This document shows positions 34,933-43,257 of a stretch of 64,000 nt of DNA, in pieces. This stretch comes from Exiguobacterium sp. s122. Its GTDB lineage: Bacteria > Bacillota > Bacilli > Exiguobacteriales > Exiguobacteriaceae. Both the position numbers and the translations under genes were made by a program. The number at the start of each line of letters is the position of its first letter. The first letter of the stretch is position 1. The notes beneath the pieces were generated by a model. It ran no database searches and was not told the DNA's origin. It saw only the letters and a program-made list of their open reading frames with translations. The stretch covers positions 992,001 to 1,056,000 of the forward strand of contig NZ_JACSMD010000001.1 of NCBI RefSeq assembly GCF_018618475.1, in the 5' to 3' direction.

Positions 34933-36630
34933 ATGTTAGCAGAACTATCGATCAAACAATTTGCGATCATCGACGAGTTGAATATCGACTTCAATCGCGG
35001 GATGACGGTCCTGACCGGTGAAACCGGGGCAGGGAAATCAATCTTGCTCGACGCGATAGGGCTGCTTGTTGGGGGACGTGGCTCGAGCGAGTTCGTCCGC
35101 TACGGTCAAGACAAGGCAGAAATCGAAGGGCTATTCATCGTGGAAGCCGGCCACCCGATTCTTGAGGCGGCGTCACAATACGGGATTGAAATTGAAGACG
35201 GTACGGTCATCTTGCGTCGTGATTTACATAGTAGCGGCAAGAGCGTCTGTCGTGTTAATGGGAAGATGATGCCGCTCTCGACACTACGTGAGTTCGGCCG
35301 ACAGCTCGTCGACATCCATGGGCAACACGAACATCAACATTTGATGGATGCGGAATACCATCTCGGCATTTTGGATAGCTTTGCGGAAGGGGACGTGACA
35401 CCGCTTCTTGAACAGTATCGTGAAGCGTATAAAGCTTGGAACGACGTCGCGAACGAACTGAAACGGCTCAGCCAGAGCGAACAGGAACTGGCGCAACGGA
35501 TGGATTTACTCGCGTTTCAGACGAATGAAATCGAGGCCGCGGCTCTACAAATCGGGGAAGAACAGGCACTCACAGAAGAACGGGATGAGCTCGCCAACTT
35601 CGAACGCATTCATCAGCACGTCCGGCTTTCGTATGAGGCGGTGGCCGATGAGTCACGCGGGCTCGACCAAATCGGTGTCGCGATGCGGGAAATGGAAGAG
35701 GCGTCGGCACTTTCGACCTCGCTTTCGCCGATGGCCGAGACCATCTCGAACGCGTATTATTTGCTCGAGGACGCGAAGTTCCAACTTCGGGACCAGCTTG
35801 ACTCCCTTGAGTTCGATCCAATCCGCCTCGATGAGATTGAGACGCGGCTCGCATTGTTCCAACAGCTGAAACGAAAATATGGCGCCACAATCGATGAAGT
35901 GATCGCCTACGGAGAAAAAGTCGCCGATGAGTTAAAATCGATGACGAATCGGGAAGAACATTTGCAAGAACTGACGGAAAAGCTCAAGCGCCTCGAAGTC
36001 GATGTGCGTGAAAAAGGGATGACGTTGTCCAAAGCCCGTAAAGATGCGGCCATCGAACTCGAACAAGCGATTCATCGAGAACTGCAAGAACTGTACATGG
36101 AGAAGACCCGATTCGAGGTTCGGTTCAATGAAGGGACATTTAAACAGGACGGTCTTGACCAAGTCGAATTTTACATGATGACGAATGTCGGGGAACCGTT
36201 CAAACCGCTCGCGAAAGTCGCCTCGGGGGGTGAATTGTCGCGTGTCATGCTCGCGCTGAAATCTATTTTTTCTCGGACCGTCGGTGTCGCCTCCATTATC
36301 TTTGATGAAGTGGATACAGGTGTCTCAGGACGAGTTGCGCAAGCGATGGGCGAGAAGATTTTCCGCCTCTCGGTCGGTTCGCAAGTATTGTGTATCACGC
36401 ATTTGGCACAAGTTGCTGCCATGGCCGACCAACATCTCTATATTACGAAGTCAGAGACAGACGAGCGCACGAAAACGAACGTGAGCGTGCTCGACCGTCA
36501 AGAACGGATTGACGAGCTTGGACGAATGATTGCCGGGCCGCAGATGACGGAGCTGACGAAACAACATGTAGAGGAACTGCTCGACATGTCTTTGCAATTA
36601 AAACGGAAGTTCATTGAAGGGGTGTCTTAA
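34933..36630 (+). CDS. recN: DNA repair protein RecN
   Basis: A 565-residue SMC-like ATPase of double-strand break repair. Walker A LTGETGAGKSILLDAIG (residues 28-44), long central coiled coil (about 150-370) and a C-terminal head with SGGELSRVMLALKS signature and IIFDEVDTGVSG Walker B. GAGGTG spaces to ATG 34933 rather than to GTG 34921. Followed with no gap by spo0A; spoIVB, which separates the two in spore formers, is missing. Confidence 0.95.
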   Translation: MLAELSIKQFAIIDELNIDFNRGMTVLTGETGAGKSILLDAIGLLVGGRGSSEFVRYGQDKAEIEGLFIVEAGHPILEAASQYGIEIEDGTVILRRDLHSSGKSVCRVNGKMMPLSTLREFGRQLVDIHGQHEHQHLMDAEYHLGILDSFAEGDVTPLLEQYREAYKAWNDVANELKRLSQSEQELAQRMDLLAFQTNEIEAAALQIGEEQALTEERDELANFERIHQHVRLSYEAVADESRGLDQIGVAMREMEEASALSTSLSPMAETISNAYYLLEDAKFQLRDQLDSLEFDPIRLDEIETRLALFQQLKRKYGATIDEVIAYGEKVADELKSMTNREEHLQELTEKLKRLEVDVREKGMTLSKARKDAAIELEQAIHRELQELYMEKTRFEVRFNEGTFKQDGLDQVEFYMMTNVGEPFKPLAKVASGGELSRVMLALKSIFSRTVGVASIIFDEVDTGVSGRVAQAMGEKIFRLSVGSQVLCITHLAQVAAMADQHLYITKSETDERTKTNVSVLDRQERIDELGRMIAGPQMTELTKQHVEELLDMSLQLKRKFIEGVS

Positions 36631-37362
36631 TTGATTACATTATGCATCGCGGACGACAACCGAGAAATCGTTGATTTGTTGACCCGCCAACTGGAGACCG
36701 AGACCGACTTGAAGGTCGTCGGGACCGCCTTTGACGGCGAGGCGTGCTTAGACGTCGTCAAGACACACCAGCCGGACGTATTGTTACTCGATATCATCAT
36801 GCCGCATTTGGACGGGATTGGCGTATTAGAACGCCTGCAAGATGAATTGGCCGAAGCGAAACCAGAAGTGATCATGCTGAGCGCCTTCGGGAAAGACGAA
36901 GTGACAAAGCAAGCCGTTCAACTCGGCGCTTCTTACTTTTTAGTCAAGCCGTTCAACATCCAGCAGTTGATTGCCAAGATTCGAGAGTTGGCCGCGGGCT
37001 CGAATCGGGAGTTCGAGGCAATGTCGCCTGAAGAACTCGACATTTCTCTGTTGTTACAACAACTCGGGATCTCCCCACGAATCAAAGGATTTAAATACCT
37101 TCGTCAGGCGGTCATTTACGTGCGCGAACGCCAAGAGTTGCTCGGCCTGATTACGAAAGAGCTTTATCCGATGGTCGCCAAAGAGCATGAGACGACGTCA
37201 TCGCGCGTCGAACGCGCCATGCGCCACGCCATCAAGACGGCATGGGATAACGGCATGCGCGACCATGAGATGTTCAATGGACGACCGGAGCGGGAACGGA
37301 GTCCTAAAAACTCAGAATTCATTTCGTATTTCGTGACGTATCAGACGTTGAAGCAACAATGA
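36631..37362 (+). CDS. spo0A: Spo0A-like response regulator
   Basis: A 243-residue response regulator. The receiver has acidic pair Asp8-Asp9, phosphoacceptor Asp54 (LLLDIIMPHLDG), a Ser in place of the usual Thr in the MLSAFG switch block, and LVKPF with the conserved Lys. A shorter linker than B. subtilis leads to a Spo0A-type effector domain, with HETTSSRVERAMRHAIKTAW as recognition helix region. TTG start directly after recN with GAAGGGGTG. It is intact although the neighbouring sporulation genes are gone, so it probably controls stationary-phase, biofilm or metabolic genes. Confidence 0.93.
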   Translation: MITLCIADDNREIVDLLTRQLETETDLKVVGTAFDGEACLDVVKTHQPDVLLLDIIMPHLDGIGVLERLQDELAEAKPEVIMLSAFGKDEVTKQAVQLGASYFLVKPFNIQQLIAKIRELAAGSNREFEAMSPEELDISLLLQQLGISPRIKGFKYLRQAVIYVRERQELLGLITKELYPMVAKEHETTSSRVERAMRHAIKTAWDNGMRDHEMFNGRPERERSPKNSEFISYFVTYQTLKQQ

Positions 37363-37366
37363 GAAG

Positions 37367-37390
37367 CCAGAGACACTCTGGTTTTTCTTT
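37367..37390 (+). terminator. Terminator after spo0A
   Basis: Stem CCAGAG / CTCTGG with a three-base loop and a T-rich tail, five bases after the spo0A stop. Confidence 0.82.
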
Positions 37391-37401
37391 TAGTTTGTGA
37401 A

Positions 37402-37438
37402 AGAAAGCGCTTGCAATTTCGTCTCGGCTTGTTATAAT
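37402..37438 (+). promoter_or_regulatory. Promoter of the large RNA, with overlapping cre-like site
   Basis: TTGCAA (37411-37416) and TATAAT (37433-37438) lie 16 bases apart, with TG one base before the -10, a strong SigA promoter. AGAAAGCGCTTGCA (37402-37415) resembles a CcpA cre site and overlaps the -35 box, which would place this transcript under carbon control. Confidence 0.7.
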
Positions 37439-37444
37439 AAGGGT

Positions 37445-37972
37445 GTACCAAGTTACTTGGACGAGCGTCAGATGAACGCTTTCTATTCGGTGCCGGAACC
37501 GGTTAGAGCAAGAAATCATCTCGGACCGCTATCCGTTAATAGCTCAGAGGTGGGAACGACATCTCAAACCGTTTACACGTCCCGACGAGAGGTCGCGACG
37601 TTCGCTCATTCGCGAGATGGTTCTGAATACGATTCGAAGCTAGGGATCGTGTCAGGTAAAACAAATCGTTCAGTTGACCAAAAGGAGTGTTGTCAACCGT
37701 TGAACAGTTTATGGCAAGCGTTCGACTTCACGATGGATGGTTCGACATGACCCGATGAAAAACCGTTAGTAACTCGAATGGGTACGTTTCCGTTCACGCA
37801 AGACGGCAGTTACTAGTTTCTTTCAAACTTCTTCATTAAGAAGACCATTGGTGTATCATGTCACATGTAATGCAGTATGAAATGAGAGGAGATCATCCGT
37901 AGTGATCACAATTCAATATGAATAAAAAGGTTCCGCACTTGAAATGAAGTCAAGTTAGGGAACCTTTTTTTG
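37445..37972 (+). ncRNA. Large structured noncoding RNA candidate (about 530 nt), possibly OLE-like
   Basis: No convincing coding sequence exists here, yet the stretch has its own strong promoter and terminator. Many short inverted repeats nest in order: CCAAG/CTTGG (37448-37460), AGCGT/ACGCT (37464-37480), CGGA/TCCG, GAGGTG/CATCTC, ACGTC-C-CGAC/GTCG-C-GACGT around a GAGAG loop (about 37577-37601), ACGAT/ATCGT, a two-part stem GTTCA-TTGAC/GTCAA-TGAAC, and the longer-range TAGTAACT/AGTTACTA (near 37768 and 37808). Length and position beside the folD-ispA-dxs-recN genes recall OLE RNA of other Firmicutes, though OLE usually lies nearer dxs, next to the gene for its partner protein, which is not here. 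Identity is unproven. Confidence 0.65.
37924..37971. terminator. Strong terminator of the large RNA, also facing yqzF
   Basis: Outer stem AAAAAGGTTCC / GGAACCTTTTT with an inner stem ACTTGA / TCAAGT, then T residues. The A-run on the left also gives a T-run for the converging yqzF transcript. Confidence 0.92.
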
Positions 37973-37985
37973 TGTGTCCGGATGA

Positions 37986-38231
37986 TTAAGAATCAATCGG
38001 CACTTTTCCAGTTTTTTTATCACGGTTGAAGATATAGCCTGCGACGAACCCAATTCCGCCTATGGCGATCAACAATCCGAACGTCCCTTGTAGCATCGAA
38101 GCGGCCGCGACCGAATCAATCCAAGAGAATGGGGCGCTCGTCATCAAGAAGAAACTGTCACGTAACAGCTTGATCCCATACACACCGAGCAGACCGGGGA
38201 CGATTAGGATTAGAAGCGCGATGACTCGCAT
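37986..38231 (-). CDS. yqzF: YqzF-like membrane protein (DUF2627)
   Basis: An 81-residue protein starting MRVIALLILIVPGLLGVYGI, with two hydrophobic helices and a C-terminal basic tail (FNRDKKTGKVPIDS). It matches the DUF2627 family, which in B. subtilis is YqzF beside bkdR. Function unknown. The start is chosen by the AAAAGGAGGAGATTTT ribosome binding site on the minus strand; an earlier in-frame start would run into the bkdR promoter. Divergent from bkdR. Confidence 0.87.
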   Translation of the reverse strand: MRVIALLILIVPGLLGVYGIKLLRDSFFLMTSAPFSWIDSVAAASMLQGTFGLLIAIGGIGFVAGYIFNRDKKTGKVPIDS

Positions 38232-38362
38232 AAAATCTCCTCCTTTTCCACTCATTATTTTAACAGAAAAGCCGTAGTCCGACACGGTCTTTTTATGGCA
38301 GTTGCGAAACGGGTCGGGTTTCAGTAGCATGAATGCAGGTAGAGAAATGGGGGAATGGTTCA

Positions 38363-40000
38363 ATGAAGAAACGACTACTCATTGTCGGAGCCGGAAAAGG
38401 CGGTACGGAAGTGTTAAAGATGTTGCTCGATTCGCCGCTCGTCCGCATCATCGCGGTCGTCGATTCGGATGAGGCAGCCGAGGGATTGAAGCTTGCGCGA
38501 AGCCGAGGGATTCAAATCGGGCGTGACTGGCGTGACTGCGCTGAGGAAAAAGTAGATTTCGTCATCGAGACGACGGGGAAAAGCGAGACGTTCCATGAAT
38601 TGAAGGCGCACTTTACAGAGGCGGTCGTCTTACCGGGAGAGTTCATTCGGGTCGTCGTCGAACGGTTGCAACAACATCAACAGATGCTCGAGGCGATTAT
38701 CGATTGCACGAGTGAAGCGATTTCCGTGGCGGACCATCATGGCAACACGATTTTAATCAACCCGTCCTATACCCGTCTGACCGGGTTCAAGAAAGAGGAT
38801 GTCGTCGATAAACCCGCGACCGCTGACATCGGGATGCAGGAGAGCGTGCATTTGAAAGTGTTGTCGACCGGAAAAGGCGTCCGTGATATTCGGATGCAAA
38901 TCGGGGCAACGCGACGGGACATCCTCGTCAACGCCGAACCGATTATCGTAGAAGGAAAGCTGCGAGGCTCAGTCGGGGTCATTCGAGACGTTTCCCAACT
39001 GCGTGCGCTTCGGGACGAACTGCAAGAAGCGAAGACACGAATCCGAAACCTTGAGGCGAAATACCAGTTCACCGATATTATCGCTACGAGCGAGGCGATG
39101 CGCTTCGTCATCGAGCAGGCGCGGCTCGCCGCACTCACACCGGTGACCGTCCTGATTCGCGGAGAGTCAGGTACCGGGAAAGAGCTGTTCGCCCACGCCA
39201 TCCATGGGGAGTCGCCGAGGAAGTATAAGAAGTTTGTCCGGGTCAACTGTGCCGCCATCTCCCCGACGTTGCTCGAGAGTGAGCTGTTCGGCTATGAGGA
39301 TGGCGCGTTCAGCGGTGCGAAGCGCGGCGGGAAGGTCGGTTACTTTGAAGAAGCGGACGGGGGCTCGCTCTTTTTAGATGAGATTGGCGAGTTGCCGTTA
39401 GACGTGCAAGTGAAGTTGCTACGTGTCCTTCAAGAACATGAAATCGTGCGTGTCGGGGGGACAAACGCGATTCCGATTGACGTCCGCATCATCGCGGCGA
39501 CGAATGCTGACCTCGAACACAAAGTGGCCGATGGCTCCTTCCGCGAAGACTTGTATTATCGGATTAACCGGATGCCGATTTATATTCCGCCGCTCCGTGA
39601 CCGGTTGGAAGAAATCGAACCACTCGCTGAGCGAATCATCCGGAAGTTGAATCAAGAATATGGACGTAGCGTGCACGGGATTGAGATCGAGGCAATCGAG
39701 CAGTTGAAAAGTCAATATTGGAAAGGGAATGTCAGGGAACTTGAAAATGTGCTCGGCCGGGCGATGATTTACATGTCGAACAACGACCAATACATTGCCC
39801 CACACCATCTTCAACTCGCCCCGCGCCTCACCGTGACGAAAGCGACGGATACGTCGACGCTTCAACAATCGGTCGCGCGCTATGAACGTGATTTGATTGA
39901 GCGGGCGATTGAAGAAGCAGACGGGAATAAGTCCGAAGCCGCGCGCCGTTTACACATTTCGATTCGAACATTATATAATAAGCTTGAACGCACGCAATAA
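38363..40000 (+). CDS. bkdR: Sigma-54-dependent activator of branched-chain amino acid catabolism
   Basis: A 545-residue enhancer-binding protein. An N-terminal Rossmann-like domain (LLIVGAGKGGTEVLKML, residues 5-100) may sense a nucleotide or CoA ligand. A PAS domain follows (about 105-215), then the AAA+ domain with Walker A GESGTGKE (267-274), the sigma-54 contact loop as GAFSGA (314-319; usually GAFTGA), and Walker B GGSLFLDE. A C-terminal Fis helix-turn-helix (NKSEAARRLHISIRTLYNKL) binds DNA. ATG 38363 follows a GGGGGA site. It precedes the bkd operon it should activate. Confidence 0.92.
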   Translation: MKKRLLIVGAGKGGTEVLKMLLDSPLVRIIAVVDSDEAAEGLKLARSRGIQIGRDWRDCAEEKVDFVIETTGKSETFHELKAHFTEAVVLPGEFIRVVVERLQQHQQMLEAIIDCTSEAISVADHHGNTILINPSYTRLTGFKKEDVVDKPATADIGMQESVHLKVLSTGKGVRDIRMQIGATRRDILVNAEPIIVEGKLRGSVGVIRDVSQLRALRDELQEAKTRIRNLEAKYQFTDIIATSEAMRFVIEQARLAALTPVTVLIRGESGTGKELFAHAIHGESPRKYKKFVRVNCAAISPTLLESELFGYEDGAFSGAKRGGKVGYFEEADGGSLFLDEIGELPLDVQVKLLRVLQEHEIVRVGGTNAIPIDVRIIAATNADLEHKVADGSFREDLYYRINRMPIYIPPLRDRLEEIEPLAERIIRKLNQEYGRSVHGIEIEAIEQLKSQYWKGNVRELENVLGRAMIYMSNNDQYIAPHHLQLAPRLTVTKATDTSTLQQSVARYERDLIERAIEEADGNKSEAARRLHISIRTLYNKLERTQ

Positions 40001-40004
40001 TTTA

Positions 40005-40041
40005 CCTGCAATTTTATGCGTGGTATGTCATAATATGCAGG
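40005..40041 (+). promoter_or_regulatory. Inverted repeat, candidate BkdR enhancer site
   Basis: CCTGCA-N4-TATG ... CATA-N3-TGCAGG is a near-symmetric element centred about 55 bases upstream of the sigma-54 promoter, a suitable place for an activator site. It could also weakly terminate bkdR, but lacks a T-run. Confidence 0.5.
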
Positions 40042-40053
40042 GTGGACGACCGT

Positions 40054-40067
40054 TTAAAGCGCTTTCA
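40054..40067 (+). promoter_or_regulatory. cre-like CcpA site upstream of ptb
   Basis: TTAAAGCGCTTTCA matches the cre consensus TGWAANCGNTNWCA at all but the second position. It lies between the enhancer-like repeat and the sigma-54 promoter, so catabolite repression of the bkd operon is likely. Confidence 0.6.
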
Positions 40068-40071
40068 ACAT

Positions 40072-40087
40072 TGGAAACTAAATTGCA
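40072..40087 (+). promoter_or_regulatory. Sigma-54 (-24/-12) promoter of the bkd operon
   Basis: TGGAAACTAAATTGCA has the essential GG and GC at the right spacing and a full TTGCA -12 box (consensus TGGCAC-N5-TTGCA). It is 35 bases before the ptb start and pairs with the adjacent BkdR activator gene. Confidence 0.82.
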
Positions 40088-40122
40088 TGTATGTTGGTGA
40101 AGCATCGTTAGGGGGGACATGT

Positions 40123-41019
40123 ATGAATTTTGAACGGATGCTCGCAAAGGCGAAACAATTGGACGGCTGTACCGTCTCGATTGCCGGCGCAGCTGACGTA
40201 GAAGTGATTCGGGCGGTCAAACTTGCCACCGATCACGGGTTGTCACGGTTCATTTTATTTGGTGATGCGCGTGAGATTAAACGCTTATGTGACGACGAAG
40301 GCATCGCCGAGAATGCGGTTGACATCCTGCATGTGAAAGGAGAAGCGGACATCGCCAAACGGGCGACGCTCGCTGTCAGAAACGGTGAGGCCGACGTGCT
40401 CATGAAAGGCATGGTCGCGACGTCGACGTTCATGAAAGCGGTACTCAGTCGGGAGGCGGGTCTCCGGACGAATCGGACGCTCAGTCACGTCGCACTATTT
40501 CAAATACCAAATAGAGAACAGTTGATTGGTGTGACCGATGCGGCGATTCATATCGCACCAACGCTTGAAGAGAAAGTCGAGATTATCCATAATGCGGTCG
40601 GAGCGATGCGAGATATCGGCTATGACTTACCGCGCGTGGCTGCAATCGGTGCTGTCGAGGTCGTCAACACGCAGATGGCGGCGACGATGGACGCCGCCTT
40701 GCTTACGCAAATGAATCGACGTGGTCAAATTAAAGGGTGTGTCGTCGACGGGCCACTCGCCCTCGATAATGCCGTCGATATGGTCGCGGCCAAACAAAAA
40801 GGAATTGACAGCGATGTTGCCGGCCAAGCCGATTTGCTACTCGTACCTTACATAGAGGTCGGCAACGTCCTTTATAAGTCAATCATGTATTTCGCCGGTG
40901 CGAGCGTCGCGGCAATCGTCGTCGGCGCAGCAGCACCTGTCGTCTTAACAAGCCGGGCCGATACGGCCGAGGCGAAGCTATACTCGCTCGCTTTCGCATT
41001 GTTGCACGCAAAAAACTAA
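40123..41019 (+). CDS. ptb: Phosphate butyryltransferase
   Basis: A 298-residue acyltransferase converting branched or straight acyl-CoA plus phosphate to acyl phosphate. Features: MKGMVATSTFMKAVL, THIAPTLEEK-like DAAIHIAPTLEEKVEI and DLLLVPYIEVGNVLYKSI, typical of the phosphotransacetylase fold. First gene of the bkd operon. GGGGGGA selects ATG 40123; the longer frame back to 40042 crosses the sigma-54 promoter. With Buk it conserves energy from acyl-CoAs made by the BKD complex. Confidence 0.94.
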   Translation: MNFERMLAKAKQLDGCTVSIAGAADVEVIRAVKLATDHGLSRFILFGDAREIKRLCDDEGIAENAVDILHVKGEADIAKRATLAVRNGEADVLMKGMVATSTFMKAVLSREAGLRTNRTLSHVALFQIPNREQLIGVTDAAIHIAPTLEEKVEIIHNAVGAMRDIGYDLPRVAAIGAVEVVNTQMAATMDAALLTQMNRRGQIKGCVVDGPLALDNAVDMVAAKQKGIDSDVAGQADLLLVPYIEVGNVLYKSIMYFAGASVAAIVVGAAAPVVLTSRADTAEAKLYSLAFALLHAKN

Positions 41020-41042
41020 TCACTTCCTAGGAGGAATTACTT

Positions 41043-42164
41043 ATGATGGAGACTAACATGGAACCACGTTTTCGTATCTTTGACGTTTTGCAGGCTGAAG
41101 ACTATGAACAAATCGTCTTCTGCCAAGACCAAGCGTCAGGCTTAAAAGCGATTATTGCGATTCATGACACAACGTTAGGACCTGCGCTAGGCGGACTTCG
41201 GATGTGGAACTATGAGTCGGAAGAAGCGGCGCTTACGGACGTGCTCCGACTTGCAAAAGGGATGACGTATAAAAACGCGGCGGCAGGGTTGAACCTCGGC
41301 GGCGGAAAAGCCGTCATCATCGGAAATGCGAAGACAGACAAATCCGAGGCGCTCTTCCGTGCGTTCGGTCGCTACGTCCAGTCGCTCAGCGGTCGCTACA
41401 TCACGGCCGAGGACGTCAATACGTCAGTCGCCGATATGGATTACATTCATATGGAGACAGATTATGTGACGGGTGTCAGCCCAGCGTTCGGATCGAGTGG
41501 CAACCCATCACCGGTGACGGCGTACGGCGTTTATCGCGGAATGAAGGCTGCGGCCAACTGGAAGTTCGGATCGGATTCGCTCGCCGGGAAGACGATTGCC
41601 GTTCAAGGTGTCGGAAATGTCGCCTACAACTTGTGCCGCCATCTTCATGAAGAAGGCGCTCACCTGGTCGTCACAGACATCAATGAAGAGGCGCTCAAAC
41701 GGGCCGAGACCGATTTTGGAGCTACGGTCGTGAAGCCAGAAGAGATTTACGCAGTCGAATGCGACATCTTTGCACCTTGTGCCCTCGGAGCGGTCATCAA
41801 TGACACGACGATTCCACAATTGAAAGCGAAGATTGTCGCGGGCGCAGCGAACAACCAACTCGCTGAGGACCGTCATGGGGATGTGTTAGAAGAGCATGGC
41901 ATCCTCTATGCCCCTGACTTCGTCATTAACGCAGGTGGCGTCATCAACGTCGCCGACGAACTCGAAGGCTACAACCGTGAACGGGCTATGAAGAAAGTCG
42001 AGCTCATTTACGACAACATGATGCGTGTGTTCGAAATCGCGGAACGCGATGGTGTACCGACGCACGTCGCCGCCGAGAAAATGGCAGAAGAACGAATCGC
42101 GATGATGTCACGATCACGTAGCCAGTTCTTGAAAGTCGAGAAGAGCTTGCTTGGAGGACGCTAA
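41043..42164 (+). CDS. bcd: Leucine (branched-chain amino acid) dehydrogenase
   Basis: A 373-residue NAD-dependent amino acid dehydrogenase that deaminates Leu, Ile and Val to 2-oxo acids. Catalytic glycine-rich GGLRMWNY and Lys-containing [11 protein letters not shown] motifs are in the N-terminal half. [14 protein letters not shown] is the NAD site. Strong AGGAGGAATTACTT ribosome binding site before tandem ATGs. Feeds the BKD complex encoded downstream. Confidence 0.95.
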   Translation: MMETNMEPRFRIFDVLQAEDYEQIVFCQDQASGLKAIIAIHDTTLGPALGGLRMWNYESEEAALTDVLRLAKGMTYKNAAAGLNLGGGKAVIIGNAKTDKSEALFRAFGRYVQSLSGRYITAEDVNTSVADMDYIHMETDYVTGVSPAFGSSGNPSPVTAYGVYRGMKAAANWKFGSDSLAGKTIAVQGVGNVAYNLCRHLHEEGAHLVVTDINEEALKRAETDFGATVVKPEEIYAVECDIFAPCALGAVINDTTIPQLKAKIVAGAANNQLAEDRHGDVLEEHGILYAPDFVINAGGVINVADELEGYNRERAMKKVELIYDNMMRVFEIAERDGVPTHVAAEKMAEERIAMMSRSRSQFLKVEKSLLGGR

Positions 42165-42165
42165 T

Positions 42166-43257
42166 ATGGCCCGTCAACTCATTCTCGCCATCAATCCCGG
42201 GTCGACATCGACGAAAGTCGGTTTGTTTGACGGCCAAGAGGAGATTTTGACGAAAACGGTTCGGCACGGTGAAGACGTCACAAGATTGTCACTTCCGGAC
42301 CAGCTCACGCATCGGGAACAAGAAGTCCAGGCCGTTTTGAACGAGGCCGACATCGCAGTCAAAGACTTGTCTGCGATTGTCGGTCGCGGCGGTCTCCTCG
42401 CTCCGATGCCTTCTGGAACGTATGAAGTCAACGCGCTCATGCGGGAAGACCTCGCTAGCGGACGTTTTGGCATGCATGCGTCGAACCTTGGCGGCTTAAT
42501 CGCACATAAACTTGGCAGTGCGTTTCAAGTACCAAGCTTTATCGTCGACCCGGTCGTGGTCGATGAGCTACAACCAATCGCGCGCCCGACCGGGATGCCG
42601 GAGATCGATCGCCGGAGCATCTTCCACGCGTTGAACCAAAAAGCAGTCGGCAAACGCTTCGCTGCTGAAAATGGAAGCGATTACACATCGCTCAATTTAA
42701 TTATCGCGCACCTTGGCGGAGGCATCACAGTCGGTGCCCATGCAAAAGGACAAGTGATTGATGTGAATAACGGTCTCGACGGGGACGGCCCGCTCGCACC
42801 CGAACGGGCAGGCTCGATTCCTGTTGGACAGGTAGTAGAACTATGTTATAGTACCAGGTATAAAGAATCGGAGATGAAACAGAAAATTGTCGGCCGTGGC
42901 GGGCTTTATGCTCACCTTGGCACGTACGACGCCATCGAGATCGAAGAGCGTATGGCAGCCGGAGACGAACAAGCATCCCGTCTTTATGAAACGATGGCTT
43001 ATCGGGTCGCCCAAGAGATCGCCAAACATGGCGCCACGCTCTTCGGGCAAGTCGATGCCATCATTCTCACAGGAGGGATTGCGTATTCGGATTGGTTGAC
43101 CGAGTCGATTAAGCGACGGGTCGGTTATCTCGCGCCCGTTCACGTCTATCCAGGTGAGGATGAGTTGAAGGCGCTCGCTGAAGGGGCGCTTCGAGCCATC
43201 CGACAAGAAGAAGCAGTTCGACAATATGAGGGGGATACACATGGCACGAGAATTTGA
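42166..43257 (+). CDS. buk: Butyrate kinase
   Basis: A 363-residue ASKHA-fold kinase making ATP from butyryl or branched acyl phosphates. ILAINPGSTSTKVGLFD is the phosphate 1 loop, HLGGGITVGAH the catalytic loop, and ILTGGIAYS the adenosine motif. ATG 42166 follows GGAGGACG. Its 3' end overlaps lpdV by 17 bases. A 16-base stretch near 42849 is identical to the FapR-like box in front of accB. Confidence 0.94.
   Translation: MARQLILAINPGSTSTKVGLFDGQEEILTKTVRHGEDVTRLSLPDQLTHREQEVQAVLNEADIAVKDLSAIVGRGGLLAPMPSGTYEVNALMREDLASGRFGMHASNLGGLIAHKLGSAFQVPSFIVDPVVVDELQPIARPTGMPEIDRRSIFHALNQKAVGKRFAAENGSDYTSLNLIIAHLGGGITVGAHAKGQVIDVNNGLDGDGPLAPERAGSIPVGQVVELCYSTRYKESEMKQKIVGRGGLYAHLGTYDAIEIEERMAAGDEQASRLYETMAYRVAQEIAKHGATLFGQVDAIILTGGIAYSDWLTESIKRRVGYLAPVHVYPGEDELKALAEGALRAIRQEEAVRQYEGDTHGTRI

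Noticed and set aside
37397-37750. A 117-codon open frame within the large RNA region
   Set aside because: It begins upstream of the promoter, has no ribosome binding site, no recognisable protein features and mixed composition, and runs through the paired stems of the RNA.
37907-37923. A very short leader-peptide-like frame (GTG ATC ACA ATT CAA TAT GAA TAA region) after GAGAGGAG near the RNA 3' end
   Set aside because: Only seven codons, no gene follows it on the plus strand, and it overlaps a GATCA/TGATC stem. Kept as part of the RNA.
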